From Nostoc sp. TCL240-02 (GTDB taxonomy: Bacteria; Cyanobacteriota; Cyanobacteriia; Cyanobacteriales; Nostocaceae): a stretch of 64,000 bases of DNA. Position numbers and translations under genes: made by a program. Location of the stretch: NCBI RefSeq assembly GCF_013343235.1, contig NZ_CP040094.1, positions 4,588,501 through 4,652,500 of the forward strand, in the 5' to 3' direction. Of the stretch, positions 57,301 to 64,000 are shown piece after piece (positions within the stretch are counted from its first letter, which is position 1; each line of letters opens with the position of its first letter). The notes beneath the pieces were generated by a model. It was not told where the DNA came from and did not search any database. It saw nothing but the letters and a program-made list of their open reading frames with translations.

Positions 57301-59110
57301 TACTCTACCTCTAACACCCAGTGGTAAAATAGAACGCCGTGCTTTACCAGCACCTTTGAGTCGGGAAACACGTAACATCTCTACAGACTTAATACCACCC
57401 CGTACTGCTACTGAAGAGGTTCTAGCAGAAATCTGGAGCGATGTTTTAGGGCTGGAACAAGTTGGTATCCATGACAACTTTTTTGTATTAGGAGGGCATT
57501 CTTTATCAGCAATGCAAGTCATTGCTCGGTTGCGAGAAACCTTCAAAGTGGACTTACCTATAAGCTGTCTGTTTGATTACCCGACAGTAGTCGAGCTAGA
57601 ACAACAGATTTCAGAATATCGCCAAAAAGAGGCAGGGGAGCAGGGGAGCAAGGGAGCAGGGGAGCAGGGGAGAAATAATCTCTCATCCCCCTGTGCCCCT
57701 GTGCCCTCTTGTAAAAATGACTTGACCCCATCTCTCAAACCAGTATCTCGAAACACAAAAGAGTTGCCAATCTCTTTGACTCAACTTGAGTTTTGGATAT
57801 TAGCTCAATTGCATCCGGGTATTCCCGTCTACAATATTCCCCTGGCTTATCGCTTGACAGGTTTACTCAACATAACTGCCCTGGTGCAAAGCCTCGTGGA
57901 AATTGTCCGTCGTCACGAAGCTTTGCGAACTACTTTTGCGATTTGCGATCGGCAAGTGGTTCAGAAAATTGCTCAACAGCCCATATTGCCATTTTCGGCG
58001 GTAGATTTGCGAAAACTTTCTGAATCTAAAACTGAGCGAAAGGCTCTAGCTCAAAGATTTGTGAATGAGGAAAAAAACCAGCCTTTCGATCTAGAACAAA
58101 GCCCGTTGTTACGCATCAAGCTGCTGCGGCTCTCTGATGCCGAGCATTTACTCATAGTAACTATCCATCATCTAGTTTTTGATGGTTGGTCTGTAAGTGT
58201 GTTTTTACAGGAGCTAACAAAATTATACGAAGCATTTTGTCACGGTCAGCCCTCACCACTTCCCGATTTGCCCATTCAATATGGTGACTTTGCCGATTGG
58301 CAACAGCAGTGGGTTGCTCGTTCTGCTTTCGTGTCTAACCTTAACTACTGGAAGCAGCAACTAGGTAATAGCACACTTTTACTACAGTTACCTACGGATC
58401 GCCCGCGCTTATCAGTACGAACTTTTCAAGGTGCAAGTCAAACTTTCATCATCCCTAAGAGCCTAACAAATGCTCTGAAAAATTTGAGCCAACAGCACAA
58501 TGTAACTCTATTCGTGACTCTGCTAACAGCTTTCAAAATAGTGCTGTTCTATTACACCGGACAGTCAGATATTATCGTGGGCACTCCTTTTGCTAATCGC
58601 CAGCAAGTGGAAACTAAGGGACTTATTGGATGCTTCATTAACACACTACCAATACGTACATATATCGGGGGCGATCCAAGTCTGAGAGAGTTGCTGTATC
58701 AGGTGCGTGGATGTTTTTTGGCAGCTTGCGATCGCCAACAAATTCCTTTCGTGAAATTAGTAGAATCACTACAGCCAAAACGAGAACCAAGCCACTCTTT
58801 GCTATATCAAGTGATGTTTAACTTTTTGCCTCCATCAGATTTAAAACTGACAAATTTGACTGTTCGTTCCTGGTCAATTGAAACTAATACAGCAGAGTTT
58901 GATTGGGATATTTATCTTCAACAAACAATATTAGGAAGCATTGAAGGGAAATGGTGCTACAAAATTGATTTATTTGATGCTTCTACTATTAGCCGTGCGG
59001 TAACTCAGTTTCTAGTGTTGCTTGAGCTGCTAATTACTAATCCCGAATGCCGTCTGACTGACCTTTCCTTACTATTTCAGCAGCATAATTCTCAATGCCG
59101 TGCAATTTAG
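54371..59110 (+). CDS. NRPS C-A-PCP-C, terminal condensation domain, imino-acid-like code
   Basis: 1579 residues. C1 begins IYPLSPMQQGMLFHTLY and has FHHLLIDGWSWP (~149); it closely resembles C1 of the enzyme at 39371. The A domain has MYTSGSTGKPKG (~645); the pocket residues read D-V-Q-F-M-A-Q-V-V plus Lys, near the proline family of codes, so Pro, Choi or a related imino acid is likely. PCP has GGHSLSAMQ (~1041). The C-terminal condensation domain has an intact IHHLVFDGWS (~1266) and ends the protein; there is no thioesterase or reductase. Release may occur by condensation with a free amine such as agmatine, as suits aeruginosins. Two low-complexity inserts lie at ~577-607 and ~1086-1116. 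Confidence 0.85.
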   Translation: MSKLQIIKKKNIESIYPLSPMQQGMLFHTLYEPESGVYLEQFCITLSGNLDITLLQQACVRVMKRHPVLRTLVVWEKQEKPLQVVCKQVELSWQNYDWHSLSAKEQQERLEAFLQADRVQGFVLDKAPLMRFSLIQIADDIYEFVWSFHHLLIDGWSWPILCKEVFAFYNALLRGKYLYLNTPRPYRDYINWLQQQDLKAAETFWRQQLHGFTSPTRLLLNRGEVQNSPQSKTYHEQHYCLSATITAALQSQAQQYHLTLSTFVQAAWAILLSRYTDESELVFGATVSGRPPTLSGVESMVGLFINTLPVRVKVPTATPLWQWLRELQTQQVERSQYSWFPLVEIQAISEITPELPLFETIVVFENYPQDTSLSNLGSSIQITKRQVIEQTNYPLTVIAVPGQELSLRILYDGSRFDGETINRMMGHLVTLLEGMVTNIEQRVGEIPMLTAAEQRQLLVWNDTQTDYPNKCIAQLFEEQVERTPNAVAVSFQSQQLTYQQLNCQANQLAHHLQKIGVKPEVRIGICVERSLSMVVGLLAILKAGGTYVPLDPRSPQERLTYILSDSQASILLTDSSTKRQGEGSREQGEMTCCGAEQNMELNPRYKTLLPTSLTVVCLDTSEIFCQNSQENPVSGVIPENLAYVMYTSGSTGKPKGVAMSHRSLANLLHWQINESALSCAKTLQFASISFDVSFQEIFSTWCSGGTLVLITEEVQKDGFVLLQLIAQEKVERLFLPFVALQQLANAASISKSYPASLRQIMTAGEQLHITPDLVNFFRELPGCTLQNQYGPTESHVVTSFTLKDAASSWSPLPPIGRAIANTQIYILDHHLQPLPIGVPGELYIGGVAIARSYINSPELTAEKFIPNPFAKDGNRLYKTGDRARYLPDGNIEFLGRIDNQVKVRGFRIELGEIETVLVAHPQVKEAVVIARVDQPGNKRLVAYIVPKQHLDTSELLYYLKQKLPEYMLPSAFVKLLDTLPLTPSGKIERRALPAPLSRETRNISTDLIPPRTATEEVLAEIWSDVLGLEQVGIHDNFFVLGGHSLSAMQVIARLRETFKVDLPISCLFDYPTVVELEQQISEYRQKEAGEQGSKGAGEQGRNNLSSPCAPVPSCKNDLTPSLKPVSRNTKELPISLTQLEFWILAQLHPGIPVYNIPLAYRLTGLLNITALVQSLVEIVRRHEALRTTFAICDRQVVQKIAQQPILPFSAVDLRKLSESKTERKALAQRFVNEEKNQPFDLEQSPLLRIKLLRLSDAEHLLIVTIHHLVFDGWSVSVFLQELTKLYEAFCHGQPSPLPDLPIQYGDFADWQQQWVARSAFVSNLNYWKQQLGNSTLLLQLPTDRPRLSVRTFQGASQTFIIPKSLTNALKNLSQQHNVTLFVTLLTAFKIVLFYYTGQSDIIVGTPFANRQQVETKGLIGCFINTLPIRTYIGGDPSLRELLYQVRGCFLAACDRQQIPFVKLVESLQPKREPSHSLLYQVMFNFLPPSDLKLTNLTVRSWSIETNTAEFDWDIYLQQTILGSIEGKWCYKIDLFDASTISRAVTQFLVLLELLITNPECRLTDLSLLFQQHNSQCRAI
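56100..56190 (+). repeat. G-rich simple repeat inserted in frame in the A domain
   Basis: AGGGAGCAGAGAGCAGGGGG-type sequence encodes KRQGEGSREQGEMTCCGAEQ between LLTDSSTK and the strand LTVVCLDTS. The AerB A domain has no such segment (LLTQENLV then ARVVCLDSN). Confidence 0.8.
57628..57718 (+). repeat. G-rich/C-rich simple repeat inserted in frame between PCP and C
   Basis: AGGGGAGCAGGGGAGCAAGG-type units followed by CCCCCTGTGCCCCTGTGCCC encode EAGEQGSKGAGEQGRN and SSPCAPVPSC in the interdomain linker after the carrier domain. Confidence 0.85.
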
Positions 59111-59145
59111 GTACACATAACAAGTAATCATACGACGTACAGATT

Positions 59146-60519
59146 ATGGAAAAAACAAGACTGACTGCTTTACGGGAAATGCGGCTATTTATCATTGTTT
59201 GGGTAGGACAGTTGATTGCCTTGATTGGTTCGAGTACCACTGCCTTTGCCTTAGATATCTGGGTTTACGATCGCACCGGATCAGTTACCCAGTTTGCTTT
59301 AGTTTCTCTGTTCAATACTCTACCGCTAATCTTAATTTCCCCAATCGCTGGGCCTCTGGTAGATAAGTGGGATCGCCGAAAGACAATGATTATCGCTGAT
59401 GTCTTGGCGTGTTTGGGAACAATTGCGATCGGCGTTTTATTTGTCATCGGTCGGTTAGAAGTCTGGCACATTTACCTAGCCAATACCTTCACTGCTGTTT
59501 TCATGGCTTTTCACACACCTGCTTATACAGCATCAACAGTCTTACTAGTGCCGAAACAGCACCTTAATCGTGCCAACGGACTAATGAGTCTGATGTTTGG
59601 TATTTCCCTAATCATTGCACCAACTATCGGAGGCGTTTTACTAACCATTGTCCATTTGCAAGGGATTATTTTGTTTCACGTAACGGCTGTATTTATTGCT
59701 TTTGTTTCCCTGATGCTGGTTCGGTTCCCGGAAGTTAACACAAGTGCTGTTGCAACTGCAAAAAGTTCATTCCTGAGTGAAGCAACTTACGGATTAACAT
59801 ATTTGACCACTCGACCAGGACTATTGGGACTAGTCTTATTCTCAGCTTCGAGTTTTTATCTTGTGGGAGGTATTAATGTTATCACTATCCCACTAATCTT
59901 AAATTTCGTTTCAGTCAGCTTTTTGGGAACTATTCTTTCGCTATTTGGCATTGCTATAGTAGCAGGTGGCTTGCTCGTCAGCATCTGGGGAGGACTAGAA
60001 CGCAATATATATGCCATATACGGGTGTATGCTTTTGAGTGGCGTATTTATTCTCGTCGCCGGTTTGCAACCCTCTCTTGTCATTTTCACTGTTGGTATCT
60101 TCTTATTTTTCCTAACACAACCGGTCGTTTCCAGTTCTACACAAGCTGTTATGCAAAATAAAGTAGAACCTAGTGTACAAGGTAAAGTTTTTGCGATCAA
60201 AGGAGCGATTGAAGCAGCCGCTTTTCCTTTAGGCTACATCACGATTGGGCCTTTAGCCGAGAAGGTTTTTGAACCATTAATGGCTACTAACGGTTCTTTA
60301 GCAGGAAGCATCGGACAAATCATCGGTGTTGGGTCAGGTCGTGGGATGGGACTTCTACTGATGATTATGGGAGTCTTCACCATTTTAGAAACCTGTATTG
60401 CCTACTTGTACCCTCGCCTACGGTTTGTGGAAGACGAACTGCCTAATGTTAGTAATGCAGTTGCAATCGCTGCTGATACACCTTCTAGCAAGAATGATGC
60501 AGTTTCTTTGGTATCCTAA
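59146..60519 (+). CDS. MFS transporter
   Basis: 457 residues, twelve hydrophobic helices, with the MFS loop motif PLVDKWDRRKTMI between helices 2 and 3. It resembles drug/siderophore exporters of the EntS/DHA3 type. It starts 36 bp after the NRPS stop, so export of the peptide product or a precursor is likely. No further specificity can be read. Confidence 0.88.
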   Translation: MEKTRLTALREMRLFIIVWVGQLIALIGSSTTAFALDIWVYDRTGSVTQFALVSLFNTLPLILISPIAGPLVDKWDRRKTMIIADVLACLGTIAIGVLFVIGRLEVWHIYLANTFTAVFMAFHTPAYTASTVLLVPKQHLNRANGLMSLMFGISLIIAPTIGGVLLTIVHLQGIILFHVTAVFIAFVSLMLVRFPEVNTSAVATAKSSFLSEATYGLTYLTTRPGLLGLVLFSASSFYLVGGINVITIPLILNFVSVSFLGTILSLFGIAIVAGGLLVSIWGGLERNIYAIYGCMLLSGVFILVAGLQPSLVIFTVGIFLFFLTQPVVSSSTQAVMQNKVEPSVQGKVFAIKGAIEAAAFPLGYITIGPLAEKVFEPLMATNGSLAGSIGQIIGVGSGRGMGLLLMIMGVFTILETCIAYLYPRLRFVEDELPNVSNAVAIAADTPSSKNDAVSLVS

Positions 60520-60751
60520 ATTTGGCGTTGCATAGTGGTGATTGATTAAAAGCTCTAGTACTTTCCAAGTATTATGTTATTTTTGAAATTTTCTATTTTT
60601 TAAAATAGGTAATTGCTAATTGAGTTCATAAATCATAAAAATTTTGTATTTAGATTCAAGATTTTATGATGTACATCAAATCCTGTATTGTTAAATCGGT
60701 TAAAGTTTTCTGTATTTAAATCAAAAAAAGATATTCAGTCTATTTTAAAAT
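60520..60751. other. Intergenic region before ABC transporter
   Basis: 232 bp, A+T-rich. It may hold a separate promoter for the ABC gene; nothing definite is seen. Confidence 0.4.
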
Positions 60752-62746
60752 ATGCCAACCAAAGTTTCTCGCGATCAATCATTAAAGAACGATCCTTCTC
60801 TTCCGGCTTTGAATAAATTTTGGGAGGATATAAGAGCGATCGCTCAACCTTACTGGTATCCAACAGAGTCCGGTAAAAGAGCATTTTCAGACGTAATTCG
60901 TGTATGGGGGATGCTGATTCTCCTGGTTTTATTAATAATCGCGTTAGTGGGCGTAACTGCTTTTAATAGCTTCGTTACTCGCTATATAACCGATGTCATT
61001 GAAGAGAAAGATTATCCTAACTTTATTAAGACGATAATAGTTTTCGGTGCTGCTCTTGTCTGCATAACACTCTTAAACGGATTTTCTAAACTTGTCAGAA
61101 AGAAAATCGCTCTTGATTGGTACAAATGGTTAAACAATCACACATTATCAAAATATTTGAGCAATCGTGCTTATTATAAAATCAACTTTAGATCCGATGT
61201 TGATAACCCAGATCAACGAATATCCCAAGAAATCGAACCCATTACCAGTAATGCTCTGAGTTTTTCAGCTACTTTCCTAGAAAAAGTACTGGAAATGACG
61301 ACTTTTTTAGTAATTCTTTGGTCAATTTCCCAATTCATTGCAATTGTTTTGGTTGTTTATACGATCGTAGGCAATTTGATTGCTATTTACTTAGGTCAAC
61401 AATTGAATAAAATTAATCAAGAAGAACTAGAACTGAAAGCAGAATACAATTATTGTCTGACTCATGTTCGTAATCATGCTGAATCAATAGCTTTCTTTCA
61501 GGGCGAAAACCAAGAATTTAATATAATTCAACGAAGATTTATTAATCTCCTGAAAAATGTCGAACGCAAGATTAATTGGGAGAACAATCAAGAACTTTTT
61601 GACGGAGCATATAAGTCTGCTATCCAAATATTCCCATATCTGGTACTCGCACCTTTATATATGAGTGGTCAAGCTGATTTCGGAGAAGTTGTCCAAGCCA
61701 GTGTAGCTTGTAATCAGTTTGCCTCGGCCATGGCAACATTAATTAGAGAATTTGGGAATTCCGGACGATTTTCCAGTTATGTTGAGCGTTTATCTGAGTT
61801 TTCAGATGCATTAGAAGCAGTTACCAAACAATCAGATAATGTCAGTACCATTAAAACAATAGAAGAAAGCCGTTTAGCTTTCGAGAATGTCACCTTACAA
61901 ACGCCAAACTATGAACAGGTGATCGTTGAAGATTTGTCACTTTCTGTTCAACCAGGAGAAGGCTTATTGATTGTTGGGCCGAGTGGTCGAGGTAAAAGTT
62001 CTCTGTTGAGAGCGATCGCTGGTTTGTGGAATGCGGGAACTGGTCGTCTGGTGCGACCTCCTCTAGAAGAAGTATTGTTTTTGCCCCAACGTCCTTATAT
62101 CATTTTGGGAACTTTACGCGAACAATTGCTCTATCCGCAGACAAATCGTCAAGTGAGCGATCGAGAACTCGAAGATGTTTTGCAACAAGTTAACCTCCAA
62201 AACGTGGTGAAAAAAGTTGGCGGCTTTGATGCAGAAGTTCCTTGGGAGAATATCCTATCGTTGGGAGAACAACAACGCCTTGCTTTTGCACGATTGTTAG
62301 TTACTCATCCGAGCTTCACTATCTTAGATGAAGCAACGAGTGCTTTGGATTTGAAAAACGAAGGTGATTTATATCAACAATTACAAGAAACAAAAACAAC
62401 TTTTATCAGTGTTGGACATCGGGAGAGTCTCTTTAATTATCATGAATGGGTTTTAGAACTTGCACAAGATTCCAGTTGGCAACTTATGACTGTTCAGGAT
62501 TATCGAAATCAAAAAACAATAAATATTCAAAGCACGCCTAATAATGAGTCGCAAAATCAATCACAAATATTAACAAAAACAATCACAAGTGAAAAGCTTT
62601 CTCATAAGGAAATAAGTGAATTAACTAATTATTCCATTAGCACTATCAGAAGTAAGGCAAGCAAAGGAGATTCTATTACTACTAAGGACGGCTTGACGTA
62701 CCGCTATGACAAGAACCCAATTGTGTTGAAGTGGCTGAGAGTTTAG
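60752..62746 (+). CDS. ABC exporter of the SbmA/BacA-YddA (ABC_membrane_2) type with extra C-terminal segment
   Basis: 664 residues. The membrane half (~45-340) has the signature WYKWLNNHTLSKYLSNRAYY and NPDQRISQEI typical of this subfamily. The nucleotide-binding half has Walker A VGPSGRGKSSLLR (~407), signature LSLGEQQRLAFARL and Walker B FTILDEATSAL. About 65 residues beyond the normal end include a helix-turn-helix-like stretch (EKLSHKEISELTNYSISTIR) and end GLTYRYDKNPIVLKWLRV. Aeruginosin clusters usually carry an ABC transporter (AerN); this is the likely counterpart, though the type was not checked against AerN. Confidence 0.87.
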   Translation: MPTKVSRDQSLKNDPSLPALNKFWEDIRAIAQPYWYPTESGKRAFSDVIRVWGMLILLVLLIIALVGVTAFNSFVTRYITDVIEEKDYPNFIKTIIVFGAALVCITLLNGFSKLVRKKIALDWYKWLNNHTLSKYLSNRAYYKINFRSDVDNPDQRISQEIEPITSNALSFSATFLEKVLEMTTFLVILWSISQFIAIVLVVYTIVGNLIAIYLGQQLNKINQEELELKAEYNYCLTHVRNHAESIAFFQGENQEFNIIQRRFINLLKNVERKINWENNQELFDGAYKSAIQIFPYLVLAPLYMSGQADFGEVVQASVACNQFASAMATLIREFGNSGRFSSYVERLSEFSDALEAVTKQSDNVSTIKTIEESRLAFENVTLQTPNYEQVIVEDLSLSVQPGEGLLIVGPSGRGKSSLLRAIAGLWNAGTGRLVRPPLEEVLFLPQRPYIILGTLREQLLYPQTNRQVSDRELEDVLQQVNLQNVVKKVGGFDAEVPWENILSLGEQQRLAFARLLVTHPSFTILDEATSALDLKNEGDLYQQLQETKTTFISVGHRESLFNYHEWVLELAQDSSWQLMTVQDYRNQKTINIQSTPNNESQNQSQILTKTITSEKLSHKEISELTNYSISTIRSKASKGDSITTKDGLTYRYDKNPIVLKWLRV

Positions 62747-62797
62747 CTGTTTGACAATTTTAGAGTTTAGGTCGCACCCAAAAAGATAACTTTTTAC

Positions 62798-63034
62798 TTA
62801 GCTATCAAATAGAGTCAGATAATCCCCTGCTCCCAGCGCTTTTAGAGTCGCTTTTTGGACTGCGGTTAACCCTGTAATGCCTGCAATGTTCATATCTTCT
62901 TAAGGGCGGGGCGATCGCAAAGTTTGCAAACACTCACCTGTTTCGACATCCCACAGCTTAATTGTCTCATCTTGACTGCCACTAACAAGGTTTTGCCCGT
63001 TGGGGTGAAAGGCAATTGCCCAAATTCAATCTGT
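62798..63034 (-). pseudogene. C-terminal relic of a WD40-repeat protein
   Basis: On the minus strand one frame reads IWAIAFHPNGQNLVSGSQD, then ETIKLWDVETGECLQTLRSP, then NIAGITGLTAVQKATLKALG and a final stop at 62798. Two in-frame stops interrupt it: TGA where Trp is expected just before IWAIAF, and TAA just after RSPRP. This tail is characteristic of large Nostoc WD40/STAND proteins. Only the last repeat and tail remain. Confidence 0.75.
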
Positions 63035-63248
63035 AGCTCAGAAACAGAATGTGCCAAACTCCTTTGGTGAGTCAGAGTTAAGGCAATATGTGGATAGATT
63101 ATTGGCTGATGAAATTATTGCGATCGCCAAAAACTATCAAGCAGGTAGCATAGTTATCCCAGAACGCCGCGAGCTGCGTGAGCAAATCAGTAGTGAAATT
63201 TAATCCAGAGCAGAGAAGAAATGTCCTGGTTACAAGGAAGCTCAACAA
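63033..63248 (+). pseudogene. Relic resembling the C-terminal part of Cas12k
   Basis: One frame reads FGESELRQYVDRLLADEIIA, then IAKNYQAGSIVIPERRELRE, QISSEI, a TAA where Gln (CAA) would fit, then SRAEKKCPGYKEAQQ. The order matches my memory of the RuvC-containing C-terminal part of Cas12k, the effector of type V-K CRISPR-associated transposons. It starts at the edge of the WD40 relic and ends about 8 bp from a tRNA-Pro gene. There is no start codon, it holds an internal stop, and it is about a tenth of the full protein. Confidence 0.6.
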
Positions 63249-63255
63249 AACAAAA

Positions 63256-63329
63256 TCGGGATGACTGGATTCGAACCAGCGGCCCCTTCGTCCCGAACGA
63301 AGTGCGCTACCAAGCTGCGCCACATCCCG
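63256..63329 (-). tRNA. tRNA-Pro (anticodon CGG)
   Basis: A full cloverleaf is seen on the minus strand: acceptor CGGGATG/CATCCCG, D-stem GCGC/GCGC, anticodon stem CTTCG/CGAAG around loop TTCGGGA, and T-arm GCTGG-TTCGAAT-CCAGT. Discriminator A at 63256, CCA not encoded. 74 nt. Confidence 0.95.
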
Positions 63330-63419
63330 CCATAAAGATGGCATTGTAAATTAAGAATATCATAACCCGTGCCAAATGACAGAATTACATCTATATATAC
63401 GATCGCTTCACCCAAGGCT

Positions 63420-63447
63420 TTGCTTGCTACGATTAAATTTGTATAAC
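63420..63447 (+). promoter_or_regulatory. Candidate lipA promoter
   Basis: TTGCTT (63420-63425) and TATAAC (63442-63447) with a 16-bp spacer, about 20 bp before the GTG start of lipA. Confidence 0.35.
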
Positions 63448-63467
63448 TCTAGTGGTAAAAGCGGATT

Positions 63468-64000
63468 GTGACTGTAAAACCAGACTGGTTGCGGGTAAAA
63501 GCACCTGGGCGTGAGCGCATCGGTAATGTTAAAGACATTTTACGGGATTTATCTCTCAATACAGTTTGTGAGGAAGCGTCCTGTCCGAATATTGGTGAAT
63601 GCTTCAATGCTGGGACTGCTACGTTTTTAATTATGGGCCCGGCTTGTACACGCGCTTGCCCCTACTGCGATATTGATTTTGAGAAAAAACCGAAACCACT
63701 AGATCCCACGGAACCTGCACGACTAGCGGAAGCTGTTCGCCGCATGAACCTTAATCATGTAGTAATCACTTCTGTAAATCGAGATGACTTGTTTGATGGT
63801 GGTGCATCTCAGTTTGTAGCGTGTATTGATGCGGTTCACTCTGTTTCACCTAACACCACAATTGAGGTGCTAATTCCTGACTTGTGCGGTAATTGGAATG
63901 CTTTAGAGTTGATTCTACAAGCTGCGCCAGAGGTATTAAACCACAATACCGAAACTGTTCCACGCCTGTATCGCCGGGTGCGTCCCCAAGGAAACTACGA
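63468..64000 (+). CDS. lipA: Lipoyl synthase, 3' end outside window
   Basis: At least 177 residues from a GTG start ([20 protein letters not shown]), open to the right edge. The first cluster motif is [20 protein letters not shown] (three Cys for the auxiliary 4Fe-4S cluster). The radical-SAM motif [10 protein letters not shown] follows, then [18 protein letters not shown]. It inserts two sulfurs into octanoyl groups on carrier proteins to form lipoyl cofactors. The GTG is chosen because the conserved N-terminus begins there and no ATG lies in frame upstream near it. Confidence 0.95.
   Translation, partial: MTVKPDWLRVKAPGRERIGNVKDILRDLSLNTVCEEASCPNIGECFNAGTATFLIMGPACTRACPYCDIDFEKKPKPLDPTEPARLAEAVRRMNLNHVVITSVNRDDLFDGGASQFVACIDAVHSVSPNTTIEVLIPDLCGNWNALELILQAAPEVLNHNTETVPRLYRRVRPQGNY

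Noticed and set aside
63099..63344. 81-residue minus-strand ORF (WRDVAQLGSALRSGRRGRWF ...)
   Set aside because: It is the translation of the tRNA-Pro gene and its flank, a well-known spurious ORF.

Overview
The window looks like chromosomal DNA of a filamentous, Nostoc-type cyanobacterium. The GCGATCGC (HIP1) palindrome is frequent, several interspersed repeats of kinds familiar from Nostoc genomes are present, and there are many TPR, STAND-NTPase and orphan histidine-kinase genes, a large non-ribosomal peptide synthetase (NRPS) locus and a cyanobacterial-type lipoyl synthase.

Region 1 (1-13.0 kb) is a conflict/immunity-like island. Three tandem TPR proteins (the last runs off the left edge) lie downstream of a STAND NTPase. 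Next come a membrane-anchored coiled-coil protein, a caspase-like peptidase and a divergently transcribed second STAND NTPase. The two NTPases and the caspase share the same ~105-residue N-terminal helical domain, which I read as a death-like, effector-associated adaptor domain. The first NTPase and the caspase also share 78 bp of promoter-side DNA. An ISKra4-like insertion sequence, read through a -1 frameshift heptamer, sits at a breakpoint: it truncates the second STAND gene and adjoins a truncated histidine kinase.

Region 2 (13.0-27.9 kb) is mixed. It holds the truncated kinase with a terminator downstream, a divergent penicillin-binding protein 1C / alpha-2-macroglobulin pair, a small conserved cyanobacterial protein, a GAF-domain histidine kinase, and a decayed stretch with relics of a lamin-tail / extracellular-repeat protein and a 9-bp tandem repeat.

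Region 3 (27.97-62.75 kb) is an aeruginosin-type biosynthetic cluster, all on the + strand. Its core is a loading A-KR-PCP protein (AerA-like), a C-A-PCP-E module whose specificity code reads as leucine (AerB-like, so D-Leu), and the three small enzymes that make the Choi precursor from prephenate (AerD/E/F, homologous to BacA/B/C). Two similar NRPSs follow, C-A-PCP-C-PCP and C-A-PCP-C, neither with a thioesterase. Between these two NRPSs lie a desaturase-fold enzyme, an aldo/keto reductase, a solute-binding protein, a 2-oxoglutarate oxygenase, and four genes for membrane-based sugar and acyl decoration (GT-C glycosyltransferase, GtrA, SGNH protein, MBOAT). An MFS and an ABC transporter close the cluster. 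The nearest known product class I can name is the glycosylated, acylated Nostoc aeruginosins (aeruginosin-865: Hpla, D-Leu, hydroxy-Choi, agmatine, hexanoyl and a uronic acid).

Region 4 (62.75-64 kb) holds a WD40 relic, a relic resembling the C-terminal part of Cas12k that abuts a tRNA-Pro(CGG) gene, and the start of lipA running off the right edge. The Cas12k-like relic beside a tRNA suggests a dead type V-K CRISPR-associated transposon.
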